A DNA stretch of 60,685 nucleotides, from contig MU128976.1 of the NCBI GenBank assembly GCA_014904985.1, positions 64,674 to 125,358 of the forward strand, given 5' to 3'. The notes under the pieces are model-generated. The model saw only the letters and a program-made list of their open reading frames with translations. It made no database searches and was not told where the DNA came from. This stretch comes from Hydnum rufescens UP504. Lineage: Eukaryota > Basidiomycota > Agaricomycetes > Cantharellales > Hydnaceae. Below are positions 1-11,405 of this stretch, piece after piece (the first letter of the stretch is position 1; the number at the start of each line of letters is the position of its first letter). A program made the position numbers and the translations under genes.

Positions 1-450
1 AGAGGAGAGATTAAATATATGTCCTTTCTGTGTGCAAGAAATACAAAGATCCAAAAAAAAAAAAGGCCCCAAGGCGCTAGAAGCACTTGTATTACACGTT
101 AAAAAATATTTTAGGAAATATTCCAATGAGATTTGGCTTCAGACAAGCTTGCGTGTGGTCAAGGGTGGACTCCCGTCGACACCTCCTCTACCATGATTAA
201 TTCAGAAGTTCAAGCAAATATAACAGTGTGTGTTGCTAGGTAACACATAGGGCTATCTAATGGTATATTTTTCATATTTTTATCGTAGGAATTGGGCAAG
301 ATATGGGCTGCGTTCGATTTCCGCCGCGCCTTGTAAATTGCAAACAGCTGTAAAGTTAAACGGATCGGCAATGGGTTCTCAATACCACCCTCTCAAATGG
401 CGGGTGAACATCTATGAATTCTGTCCCACCTCAGAAGGATGAAAACCAAT

Positions 451-1972
451 CTACACTTGATGCTCCCTGGCGTTCTCGAGAACCTTGTCCATTAGATCCA
501 ACCATTCTCCAAGTCCGTTCTCACCTACACCTCGTACCCAATCGTCAGCAATTCCGGATCTCTCCAGCTTTACCCATTCCGCACGCAGGACGCGCCTGTT
601 CCTGTAAACATGTGGCTCCCATGATTGCACCTCCCATCCCTTCTTCCCGGCCAAGGCAAGCAAGTCCGTACGATGTTGGAATTGACTTTCTAGCTCCTCG
701 TCGTCTTCGCGAAAACGATGCCATTGTTGAGCGATGTACGATGGCTTGGATCCTGCCCGCCGGCGCAGAATGTCATACCGTGCCGAGACCCTCGACACTT
801 CTGCAGCGCGGTCAAACTTATCATCTCCGTCCAGGAAAACGGTCGCAACAGCCTGTGCTTGATCCTCCCAGGCAGGAAATGGTGCGAGTTGCGACACCAG
901 ACCGACGAACGCGAGCGTCTGTGGCGAGTAATCACGCAGAGGAAATACATGGCGCGCCAGCGGGTACACGTGCGACGTCGAGTTGAAAAGGTGATCAGGG
1001 AGGTGACGGTCAAGCGGCGGTGTTGGGTCTTGCCCCAAGTGCAACATTGCTGGAAAAAAGAATTTGTAGCCTGTCGCGAAGACGATATGGTCAATTCCTG
1101 TATCCCATGTCCCATCTTCGTAATCCACCCGATTGTCGTCGGGGCGGAGCGCTATGACCCGTCCCCTCATCAGAATTGCACCCTCTTCCGTTCGATTGGC
1201 ACCCGTCGTAGAATGATAGACAAGACGGGCAGTATGGGAGATTTCTTCACTGATATCCAACCCACTGGGTCCTCCACCAACGACTAGTACCCTCAAGTCC
1301 CGGAAGGGCGAGGGCTCTCGATACCAGATGGAATGCATGAGCTTCCTTCCTGCTGCCTCCCATTCTACAATACCGGGGATCTCAGGCAGTCGTGGTTCGC
1401 CATAATTCCCATTAGAGATAATTATTGCATCGTAGAGGCCCTTTATTGGACGATTTCCTTTATCGACTTCAGTCGCATCAAGCTCCCACTTTGAGATCGC
1501 GGCATTCCAGTGTAAAGATTCCACCCTTGTCCGGAATCGAATGTGTGGCCTTAGATCGAAGCGATCCGCATACGCTCGAAGGTAGGTGAGCACGTGAGAA
1601 GCAGGAGGAAAGAGAGACGTAGAAGGGGGGAACAAGAAGTCATGGAAAGCCATCAAGGGATGTGGTAAGTTTGTCGTCAGAGAGTTGTAGAGGGGCGTTG
1701 GGGGGACAGGACCATCGTGGCCAGGGTAGACAACATTTTCTCCCTGGTCTTCAGGCATCCACACTCCTCCAATGTCACTCCTTGCTTCGAATGCGTGGAT
1801 CTCCCAAGGAGCATTGGGCCCTCGGATTTGTGGTCGATTGAGGAAGACTCTCAGGACAGCGAGACCGGCAGCCCCACCTCCTCCTTGGCGTGCCCTATCA
1901 GTGATAGCGAGGGCCTCGCTTTGGAGACCACCCACCTATCACTGCAATATGCCTTCTGGCCGCGTCACTCAT
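451..1972 (-). CDS. Flavin-containing monooxygenase (FMO-like, class B flavoprotein)
   Basis: Probable FAD/NADPH-dependent monooxygenase that oxygenates a small substrate; the substrate is unknown. The long exon reads through GGGPSGLDI, the second (NADPH) Rossmann motif, and ends the nucleotide-binding core with FATGYKF, the ATG motif of FMOs. The long open frame alone lacks a proper amino terminus. An ATG at 1972 opens a 37 nt first exon (MSDAARRHIAVIG) and a 55 bp GT-AG intron (1935-1881, with a CTGAT branch-like site) joins it to GGAAGLAVL, rebuilding the FAD-binding GxGxxG motif. The result is about 490 residues, normal for fungal FMOs. It stands alone on the minus strand with a 236 bp gap to YRA1. 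No signal peptide is seen, so it is probably cytosolic or ER-associated. Identity as an FMO-fold enzyme is secure; the substrate is not. Confidence 0.88.
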
Positions 1973-2208
1973 CGTGTATAAGTAAGGATCTTTCTAATAC
2001 TGTCGCAATTTAATGTCACGCCATAACAATCCAACGCCAGTAGATCGCATTCGCATTGCGACAGCAGAGAAGAACGTCCCAAGGTTGCTCAACAAAGTCA
2101 TACATGTAAACAGGTAGTTCAGAGAGGGGATGCCAAAATATTACGGAGGAATCTGAGACCACATAAAATCGACACCATCGACAAAACAGACGGAACAGAG
2201 AAAATTTA

Positions 2209-3377
2209 CTATACAGCGGGAGCCGGAGCGGCAGTATAATCCTGCAACCAGTAATCAGTCAGTGCTAAATCGTCAGAGAAGCATATCCAATGCGCCAACC
2301 TCCATCTCGGCATCAAGGTCCGCAGCGGTCTTGGCGGGTCGCTCATTACCCTTTCGACGACCACCGCCCCTTCCTCGGCCGGTCTTTCCGCCTCCAGTGT
2401 TACGTCCACGTGCTGAGCTGTAGATTCCAGCCACGGCAGGAACATCCGGGGAGATGAAAAGAAAACGGCAAACCATGAGCGTTCAAGGCGCAGTTCGGCG
2501 CAAACGATGCGCCCAAGTTCGGCCGAGGGGCCAACTAACCTCTGAGTGGATCCAGTTCCGTTCGTGGCGGCAACGACGGTAGTGACTGAGGCGGGAGCTA
2601 CGCGTTGCGAAAGACTAATTGCGGCTGGGCGAGCGGGATCCACGACAATTTCGATTTTCATCGGTCGTTCTGTTGAATGGGGCGGGAGTGAAAGGAAGTA
2701 GGGGAGGACAATATTCGCAATTAGTGGCCATTTTCTTCGTGACGGAATCAAGCCGAAATCGTGCGTAACGCATCCTCGCAACTGCGTACTCGCGCGGACA
2801 TGGAAGGGAAGAGGTTGTACTAACTCCCGTCGATCAAGCGATTGTTATACTGGGTGAATGCCTTATTCCCATCCCCCTTTCGATTGAAGGTGACAGCGGC
2901 AACACCTTTTGAGACGCCTTTGTGGTCGTAATGCAAGTTGACCTCACGGAGGGGACCCACAGTCGAGCTGAATAATTCCTGATGGCCGGCGCTTAAGTTA
3001 CACTGCCATCAAAAAAGCGCGAGGGCAGTGCGTACCTTAATCTGATGCTCATTAACGTCAAAAGGAAGGTTGGAGACAATGATTTTAGTAGCATCCGCTT
3101 GCACGACAGGGGTCGCAGCCGGGGCGCTAACGACACGGTTGCCGTTCGCAGCGGGCACCGCGCCTGCGTACCGTGCGCGAGCACTAGTGACAGGCGCCTC
3201 GGCGGCTGTAGCAGCGGCAGGGCCCCGCGCAGAACGTCGTGCGCCTCGGCGACCTCTGGGTCGCGAAGAGATGATCTTTTTAAGACAGTCGTGGCGCGAG
3301 TCAGCGAAGGGCGAGGGCACCTAGACGGGGGCTAAAAGACCCACGTCGTCAAGAGACTTGTCGAGTGCGGTAGCCAT
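2209..3377 (-). CDS. YRA1: mRNA export adaptor Yra1/ALYREF (THO complex subunit 4)
   Basis: RNA-binding adaptor of the TREX complex that couples transcription and splicing to nuclear mRNA export. Exon 1 starts at 3377 with MATALDKSLDD and splices to IISSRPRGRRGARR, giving the amino-terminal REF/UAP56-binding motif (SLDDII) and an RG-rich stretch. A single RRM follows: KIIVSNLPFDVNEHQIK (RNP2), then after an intron ELFSSTVGPLREV and GVSKGVAAVTF (RNP1). After RPMKIEIV comes a Gly/Arg linker (GRGRGGGRRKG) and the carboxy-terminal TAADLDAEME motif, finished by a short last exon (DYTAAPAPAV). At least five introns, all with plausible GT-AG borders, were placed by eye. It lies head-to-head with RPC31 across 152 bp. 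Domain order and both terminal motifs match the family well. Confidence 0.9.
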
Positions 3378-3529
3378 TGGTTGTAAAGGGGACGGGCGGC
3401 GGTGAGAGGATGAGAAGGTGGTAACCGTGAAAAGAGAAAGAGACAACCTCGAAGCTTTAAAACTCCGCCTTTCAACTCCGCCTTGAGACTTCCGTGATTT
3501 GCCGCGGGGTTTTGCGTTGAGTGGAGATC
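3378..3529. promoter_or_regulatory. Shared divergent promoter of YRA1 and RPC31
   Basis: Only 152 bp separate the two inferred start codons, so this stretch must hold both 5' UTRs and both core promoters. It is locally pyrimidine- or purine-rich but no TATA box stands out. Bidirectional use is inferred from layout alone. Confidence 0.55.
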
Positions 3530-4489
3530 ATGTCTCGTGGGCGTGGTGGTGGCGGTGGGCGCGGTGGAGGGCGCGGTGGGTTTGGAGGGCGCGGGGGACT
3601 CTTTGGAGGCTCAATGCCACCAATGGGCCTCACTTTTGCTGACCTTCAAACCCTGTCGCGTGAGCCGACCGCGATGTACCCCGTCAGCCCTTCTTTTTAG
3701 ACGCCTTGATGCCTCCTTATTTTTGGTTGCTTAGGATATGGATCCTCTCCCTGTACTCACAGAATTCGACGACGATGAAAGACGATCTTGTCAATCTCAA
3801 AATGATCTCATCCATAGGCTTCGACGCTCTAAGTACTACATTGTCGAGGAAGAGAAGAGGACTGGTGATTATATCTCACCGAATGGCAGGAAATGTTAGT
3901 ACTGACCTCCATTTTTAGATCTACCTCGGTATTCAGATAAATATCGACCGACGGCAGCCGCACAGCCAAAGCTCGTTCCCTCAGACTTAAATAAGGAGTT
4001 TTTCCCCCCAGAACTGTGGGAGATGTTCTTTAACCCGAAGAAAAAGCCAAAGAAGAGTAGGAACTCTCAAATGGCCCGAAGCGAACCACGATGTGACAGT
4101 GCTTCCCTTTCTGTAGTGAAACCAAAACGTGCAAAAAAGCTAGATATCAATGACCTTGGTATTGAAGACGATGATGAGGTGACCACCCCCTTATCTTTCT
4201 TCGTCGGCCCCTGTTCACTCGCAGCCTAATTAGAAAAAAGATGGATCTGACGAAGACGAAGAGGGGAAGAAGAACGAAGACGACGAGGAAGTTGATGACT
4301 ACGAAGACGAAGAAGAGGATGATTACAACGAGAATTACTTTGAGACTGGATCCCAAGATGATGCCGATGATATAGGTGGAGGAGGTGAAGACATTGGCGG
4401 TGGCGGTGGTGGTGGTGGGTGTCTTTCATGATTGCTGATATATATTTTTAATGATCGTCCCATCTGTCTTTTCAGCAGACTTGGACTAG
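3530..4489 (+). CDS. RPC31: RNA polymerase III subunit C31 (RPC7/POLR3G family)
   Basis: Small acidic subunit of RNA polymerase III, part of the RPC82/34/31 trimer used in tRNA and 5S rRNA gene initiation. The protein begins with a Gly/Arg run (MSRGRGGGGGRGGG), passes through LTFADLQTLSREPTAMYP and, after an intron, DMDPLPVLTEFDDDE. It then has LPRYSDKYRP, a conserved block FFPPELWEMFF, a Lys-rich patch and a very acidic tail (DEDEEGKK, EDEEEDDYNENYF) ending in a Gly run. A last intron with donor GTGGGT replaces the read-through end by a short ADLD terminus (stop 4487-4489); without it the frame would stop at 4431. Four introns fit GT-AG. The Gly-rich start, WEMFF block and acidic tail are characteristic of this family. 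Confidence 0.88.
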
Positions 4490-5544
4490 ATCGTGTCTTC
4501 CTGCCCCCGTTGTCTTTCTAGAGCTTGTCAATCCTCGTCCGACCAATTGTGCAAGCATCCGTTTATGCGTCACCATGATTTGAGCGCTGTGCACTTTGGT
4601 GCAACACAACCAGCATTGATGCGTGAGTATGGAGAGGAATCTGCGCGTTCTAAGGACTGAAGAGGTCTGTACGACAGTAACCGAACTTCTATTCATGAGA
4701 CTCTCAGTCTATTCAAAGATGTTGGAACCTGCACTGGATTTTGGCCGAGTTTGTCAGATGGGTCGCTGGGAGGGCTCAGGTGTAAATGCAAAGAAATACT
4801 GGGCACTTTATCTCATAAATATCTGTAGGCATTACTGTGTCAGGCATTAAAACCATGCAGGGTTCGTCGCCGAATTCTGGTCCTTCTTGTGCTGTCTTGC
4901 CCACATTATTCAAGGCTGGGCTGTGACTTTCGCTTCATACATCGGGCCTCCATCAACCCTTGGTAAAGTCATCACTTGAGGCTACCAACGCCCTAACCAT
5001 GGTAACAATTACCATTCAGTGTATTGATAACTGCAGCCCGACTCTTATGTTTACATAAGAGAGAGCATTTGGCGGTCACAGGATCCAACATTGTGTCCCG
5101 GATTGCGGGCATAGTTCTTTAGGGATGATGGTATAAGTTTCGAACGGATTTCCGAGCACCCTTCAATCGCGAGTTCGTCTCCCTTGCTTGTCCAGCCGAC
5201 CTCGCCTGGTTCGTCACATGATCCAACGAAATCCAAGGCTGTGCACGCAGGGGAAACTCCCTGTCGAGCTGTTCGATTACTGGGCCAACACCCTGGCTCG
5301 CGAGGTAACTAACAACGCACAACAACACCAATGCGAGAATATCAACATAGTAAGGCTGTGTTCCCCTGGTTTGATAGAGACCTTTCGATCACCGGCATTC
5401 CAGAACATCCTCTTTATGCTTGGGGTAGGTCATCCATATCAAAGCACGTCTTTGGGAATCACTGATGGGAGCCCCCTGCCTATTCACCCTCTGTGACCTC
5501 TACCCCTCTCCACTCTGGTGTCCTTGCATCTTTTATCTTCCTCG

Positions 5545-5615
5545 CCATCGCCGGAGAGCTTGTCGCAGATAATCAGCTGTGGGGTACGTGATGGCCGTTT
5601 GGCCTCTGTTCTTTG
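5545..5615 (+). repeat. 71 bp direct repeat, copy 1
   Basis: Shares about 83% identity over 71 ungapped bases with 5921-5991; shared core GTCGCAGATAATCAG. Most differences are transitions. The copies are 376 bp apart. Confidence 0.8.
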
Positions 5616-5920
5616 ACACAGTGCCCTCGGGCCCTGAACTTCCGAACCTTATCACTGTCGATGTCAGGCGCACAGTCGTGCGAGAGTGGATGCTGGGGCA
5701 GGCGGAGAGATTGATCTGGGCCACTCCGAGTCAGCCCCGCAAGGAGGAGAGCCGCAAGTGTTCCCGTTTGACCACTGGCCCCAACGACAGGAGCGGATAG
5801 GCACCTGAGAGGAGCGACGATCAGAAGAGATCCTGCTGCGGCACCAATGTCTACGGCGACGACAATGAAAACCCCAGAATCTCCGACGAGTGCCATCGAG
5901 CGCAACGTACTGTCACGCGA

Positions 5921-5991
5921 CCATCACCGGAGAGTTCGTCGCAGATAATCAGCAGTGGGGTATGTAATGGCCATCCGGCTTCCGTTCTTTG
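5921..5991 (+). repeat. 71 bp direct repeat, copy 2
   Basis: Partner of 5545-5615. Both end in GTTCTTTG. No open frame or terminal motif links them to a known element class. Confidence 0.8.
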
Positions 5992-6978
5992 TTCGAGTAG
6001 TATACATGAGTCTGCTCTTCATCTTCTGATGCTAAGCTCTGTTGTGGTTCCCCTTGGGCTCACGAGTGGGCTTCGAACACTACATGAAAATAATGCATAC
6101 ATCTTGATATGTGCCCTGTGCAAAATCCCTCCTGAATTCAATTGGCGCACATACACCAATTTATTAATAATATTCATTTCTGCAATGTCACAGTACTAGT
6201 GTGGGTGAAGCCTACAAGTCATTGATCTGATGTTCTCGGTAGTCTGTATCATTCTGATGTGATGATCGCCGCTGGCCAGAGACCCACTCTTCCGTTCATT
6301 CTCTCCTTTGATCCTCCTGTATTGAGCCTAACCCAACCCCCCTGTGACTCCTCTATTCTTAGCCTATAGCTTTTAGAAATACCCTAACAGAAATCTCACT
6401 GGGAACAATTTAGGCGCGCAAACATACTCCAGCAAACTGTCATACGTGTCTGCATCCGATTCACCGATTCACCGTGATTCGAGTCCACGAAACTCATTAT
6501 AGTGTGAGTTGGAGTGTAAGGCAGAAGGGGTGATGTCCAGGGCATTATATGTTCATTGCCCGCCGATTGATATGGAGCGAACGAAGGGATGAGGAATGCG
6601 AGGGATTGTAGGCAAGTGCATGCCCCTGAGGCCGGCGATATTAATAGAGCATCTGCGTGTTCAATCTTTCGTACTGACAGGACATGGGGATCACATACGT
6701 TAGCAAGAGCCGGTCTGGATCCGTGAGGCGACTTGCGAGGAAATAGAAAAGAAAAAAAGCCTGACCAATGCATTACAATTGATAATAGACTCGACGCCAT
6801 GAAACAGAGTAATAGGGTGGGGGAGCTGACAGTGTTATGGAGAATTGAACCAGTGTGATATTATGATAGTATTCGGATGGCGAATTAAGGCTACGTGTCA
6901 GGTTTTGACCCCACAACTTCGCTTGGAAGAATTGTGACACCACCACGTCTTTTAAACCCCTAAGCAGGATTACGTGCG

Positions 6979-9726
6979 TTAAATATGAGGGCTTCGACGA
7001 ATTAGAGCTTTACCCACGTTTTCCACCCATTCGACATACGCCTGCAGCTCGACGCCACCGAACTCGATCCCGATGCTAAAATTAAGGACCCAGAACGCAC
7101 CGTCCGGGCCCCTTAGTCGTTCCAGACCTCCAGATATGCGACTAAGGTCTGCGGAGAGGTCGCACATTTTCCTGAAACCCTTTCTCAATCGTGGGCGACG
7201 AAGGGGAATGAGGCCGAGAAATCGACGATGGGGATCTCGCATGAATCGAGGCGCCTCCTGGTCCACGGTGGTGAAGGCGTACAGCGCGACGGAAAAAGTG
7301 CTGAGTTTAGGGGTCCCTGTATTATAATACTTGACGTAGTCCCTGGAGACGCTATCCTTGATCTTGATATTCTGGTCCTATGTAAGATATAACCGATATC
7401 AGAGAGGATATGGGCCTATCGATCTGGATATCAAACTCGCTCTGGCTGCGACTTGAGACCATTCGTGATGAATGTGATCGCGGCCATCCGCCAACCGATG
7501 GATTTGGCGGCCTTGGTGTTCCTTATCGTGGGGAGCAAATATTGGCGCGACATCTACACCGTAAGAAAATCTGCAAGCGCGGCCATTTACAAGGTCCTGA
7601 CCGCTCGCCGCGCCCTCCGCAGTTAGTTTTGCTCTAAGAAAGGCATCTCTTAAGCAAGCAAGTCAGTCTCCAAGCTATTGGGGCTCACGCCGAATCATCC
7701 ACGACGGTGATCTGCCGGTTCTCTTTTGCCATCTCAACGATTAATTTCCGGCATAGGTACTGGCTTTTGCTCAAAGTCCCAACAAGAAAAATATGCTGTT
7801 TACGGATACCTATGTGTAAACGAGTGTATGGATATGTCGTGACACACTTGCCTTGATTTCCGAGGCCGCGGTCTGTTTCCTCAGGGCAGCCACGATCATG
7901 TCGACGTACGGGTCAAAGGAGACAGCAGTGTCTCTGAGAATATTCAAGGAGCCACGTCAAATTTCTTCCAGAAAGAGAATATAGACATTACTCCCTGTAT
8001 CGGCACCACCTCTGCTGTCGTCCCGGACTTGGGGGGGTTGTCCGCCCCAGGCGCAAGTGAATTCTGGATCCCGGAAACCCGCGCCTCGTTTACACTCAAA
8101 GGGAGCGTCGGTATCACACCCTGGAACGGTAGGGAATCTTTGACGACCTCGCCGTTGAGGGGAGTACGTGCTGCCCCGAGCGCAGACCTACCCCTCACGC
8201 TGACCACCTTTTCTTCATCAGAGGACATGGGTATCGCTCCCTCGATTGGGCCCGACTCCTTTTCTCCCTTTCCAGCGAGTGGATCTCCTGCCATGTCGAG
8301 TGAAAAGTCATTTTGGACGGTGACTACCTTTTCTTTGCCTTCGGAAAGGGTGGATAATGATATCTCTCGTCAGACACCACCGACTCTTCTGTTACCTCGT
8401 AGTGAAAGGAAGTGGCTGCATCCTCCTGTGCGAGCTCATTTTCCAGGCGGACCGCGTTCTCTAAGATGCATATTATTTGCTCTAAGATCCTGAGGACCCT
8501 CGCTAAGAGAGGCAGTATTTTCTGTATGATACGGTGGGCGCTTTCTATGGGATCTGACTTGTTGATTGCATGCGGTTCGATGTCGGGTTCGCCAAATTCG
8601 GCATAGGCCGCCTTGTCTTGGTTGTTCAGATCCCTTTGAGCGGCCCGTGCGACGAAAATAGCCCCGGCCGGGACAGCTGGCCCAAGTAACGGGGTAAGTA
8701 AATGACTCGCCAGGAGGCAGGGACTGACTCACACGCTGACGCTCGTGTCTCTTTCAGGAGGAGGGAGGGTTCCGTTCTGGTAACTTCATACGTTGTGATA
8801 TCAACGGTCGAGCCGCCGGCGTCACACATAGCGAATTGTACACCTCGCTATTGGGTGTAGAGGATTTAGTTGAGGTACGGCTACCATATCCAGGCCGATA
8901 GCACGAACCTTGAGCCAATCGGACCCAAACCTTCCGTTCAGCACGCAAAAATGAACGCAAGCCTCTACATCGGTGAGAAATCGAATCCGGGCCCTGTCTT
9001 TTGCGGGTCTGGAAATCCGGCGTCAATAGCTGCTTTCCGTAGGAAGTGCTGTTCTCGTATGCCCCAGCCATTAGGGTGCGTAATGATAATATCCGCCGAT
9101 TCAAAGTGGTTGTCCCACACCATGCCTCCGTCGAGGACGTGTCCCTCGAAAAAGTGTCGAGTATGGCTTACGAGATAAGCCATGTAGTCGGAATAAATTT
9201 GACTAATAGTAACCCCATCAGGAAGATCTGACCAAGAAGTTGGTGAGTCTCATTACAGGATGTTCCATTCATTAAGCGAAGGACCTGAAGTTTCGAATGT
9301 ATGGTCCAATTTCATCGTCTCGGGGTGTACATGAAGTTTAAAGAGCTTGGCAAGTTGCCAGCCCTTTTTCTTCGCTTGTGTGGCATTCGGGGTGAGCGCG
9401 GAGGCTCCACACTTTGCGGGCTAAGGAACGCATGAGAGAGATGCACCATCCTTGGATTGAAACACGCTCACCTTGCCTCTATCATACCACAGCAGGGTAG
9501 GGACCCTCGGCTCACTTACTTTCGCCTGGTCAGGCCACTCGGATACCGATGTAATCGATCTTGGACCGCCTGTTTTATTCGTCGCGTAAGCATTTGTTCC
9601 TTGTTCTGTGTGGTACATCTAACCTTGACACAGATAAGAGTACGCTACTGCGCTGTACACTGTCCCAAGATCGATGCCGAGCACGATCCTCTCAGGTCCA
9701 TTCCAGAGGTCGTTTACGAGCGCCAT
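6979..9726 (-). CDS. HSP70-like ATPase (HSPA12-like basidiomycete family)
   Basis: Member of the diverged actin-fold HSP70-like ATPases abundant in basidiomycetes; probable cytosolic ATPase with unknown client. The start at 9726 gives ERIVLGIDLGTVYSAVAYS (phosphate-1 loop), then SVSEWPDQ and RVPTLLWYD. Later exons give KLFKLHVHPETM, IIITHPNGWGIREQHFL, CDAGGSTVDITTYEV (phosphate-2), HIFLVGTLSKSQYL (the adenosine-motif region), ITVVDDSA, and a carboxy domain ending FSIGIEFGGVELQAYVEWVEN. These blocks appear in family order over 2.75 kb with many short introns. Two places are irregular. Between about 7,940 and 8,380 the frame carries an unusual Pro-rich insert of three loose ~40-residue repeats. 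Around 8,340-8,380 and 7,940 I could not find introns of normal length joining the frames. It may be intact with odd splicing or carry one or two frameshifts. Confidence 0.72.
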
Positions 9727-11405
9727 GTTGAACAATGCTCAATGAGGGGCAAAAAATTTGCTTGGTAAAAAGATGCACGCATCATATAGACACTAGGTAT
9801 CCGGTAGAGAGGGACATTTTAGTGGGTAAATTTCTATATACGGTCAGTCAAGGCAGCCTGCATGGATAAGGTGGCGAGACCAAGTGGTCTGATTCTGTCC
9901 TAGATCAAGATATAGCAAGTCAGAGCTCAGGAAGCTTGCGATAACATTATTGATCCAGATTCGATTCCCCTTGATTCAGTGCAAAGACGAGCTGCAAGCA
10001 TGAGGCGCGCAAATAATCATTTAGTCAAGGCCTGACTTGTGATAGTAGACTAGCATCGTGCAAGTGTATGCAGCAACGGCAAGGTTCCTGCAATACCCCG
10101 TGCCCGATTAGTTCCACGATTCTGTAAGATTTGGATCTGTGCGACGCGTGGTTACGTCACACTGTCACGTCGTCACCGACGGCACAATGCCAGCAAAAGA
10201 ATTGTTGAACTGACCATATCTCCATTGTAAATCTATTATCGTTCTCTCAAAGGCATACACGTAACATGGTATGGTTCTTTTGAAGGTTGCAGACCTCGCA
10301 AATATTTTGTTTACGGTTTCTAAAACTAGATAAGCCACCTGAGCCACGAGTATAGCGGTTTGTTGAAGAGGTGACTAAGGGCCACTTCGGCTGCACAAGA
10401 AACGTTTTTGGGAAACGCGTTCTCAATATAAAAATGGGGAAAGGTTTCTAGTCCTTTCACCACTTTTATATTGAGAAAAGCATTTCCTAGAAACATTTCT
10501 GGTGCACCCAAACTGGCCCTAAAGGTGGGATAAGCTCAGGTGCAGGGGTCGGGAAATATGCAGGACGGTAAGACTTCATCGATGTGTTGGGAACCAAGAG
10601 AATAGTATTGTACACACTGGGAATCACCGTCGGATTTGGTTGCACAAACTTTGAATGGCCCGGAATGGGCTCAGAATCAAAATTTAGCGTTGCAGAAAAC
10701 TCGAGTCCTTTTCGGAACTTTTAAAAAGAAAGCCTCGCGGTGCTCTCATCATGTCACTATTTGCCTCAGACTTATCAACTTCTATAGCATCATTTGAATC
10801 CATTCTCTTTCATCCTGCGGCAAAAAAAAGCCCCTTAGTTCGTGAGACAAAAGGGTTGAGGACTTGGCTTGACTTGAGTCAATTTAGTTGAACCAGTCGC
10901 GGCAACATTAACTTAGAAATGTGTATAGCATCTGGACATACAAGAAGGGTGAAAAGAATAATGAAAAAATAGATATCCATATGACACCGCTCAAGAGTCA
11001 GGGATTGGCGCTTGTCGCCACTACCGAATAAGTAAGGAGAGTACGGCGCTTAGAATAGGGGTATTCACTGGAAAAGGCAGTGGAACAAACGTGCACTGTA
11101 GTACAGTAACGGCACCAGAGTCCAACTAACGGAGACTGGAGCTCGCCCATTTTGTACAAGTACTGTACAGCCGCTTCCGGGGGACCATCATGAAATCATA
11201 TCGTCGTAAAAAGGTCATACGTTAGGCTCGTTCCCAGCCTCTTGCGCGCGGGAAATCGCCTAACGGCTGGGTACGAGACCAGTCATACTTTTGGGTTTCG
11301 AGTTCGCAACCAACGTGCACGTGACTCCGCGGTAAATCTCAGAACGCGTCCTCAAGTTTCGAGTACTCTCTCCCTTGGCCCCGCCCGTCCTTCATTCTCC
11401 ATAGT
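9727..11405. other. Gene-free interval with a foldback MITE
   Basis: About 1.7 kb without a recognisable coding region between HSP70-like and DMC1. It includes a ~150 bp foldback element (10374-10524) and, near 10,865, a short CTTGACTTGAGT motif that recurs near 17.6 kb. Confidence 0.5.
10374..10524. mobile_element. Foldback MITE-like element
   Basis: Imperfect inverted arms of about 65 bp (10374-10439 and 10459-10524) face each other across a ~20 bp loop. Ends are close to TAGGGCCA(G/C)TT, and the inner arm carries TTCTCAATATAAAA. It has no coding capacity. Size and architecture fit a miniature inverted-repeat element. A target-site duplication could not be fixed by eye. Confidence 0.65.

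Larger units (their letters stand above)
4490..6978. other. Intergenic region without a recognised gene
   Basis: About 2.5 kb between RPC31 and the HSP70-like gene. Short open frames occur (for example 5188-5496 on plus, 5573-5905 and 6396-6800 on minus) but none resembles a family, has spliceable partners or shows a convincing domain. The interval contains a pair of 71 bp direct repeats listed separately. Confidence 0.5.

Noticed and set aside
6396..6800. 134-codon minus-strand frame as a gene
   Set aside because: Composition and content look random; no domain, no conserved block.
9955..9975. tRNA B-box-like ATTCGATTCCCC
   Set aside because: No matching A box, acceptor-stem pairing or cloverleaf could be found around it.
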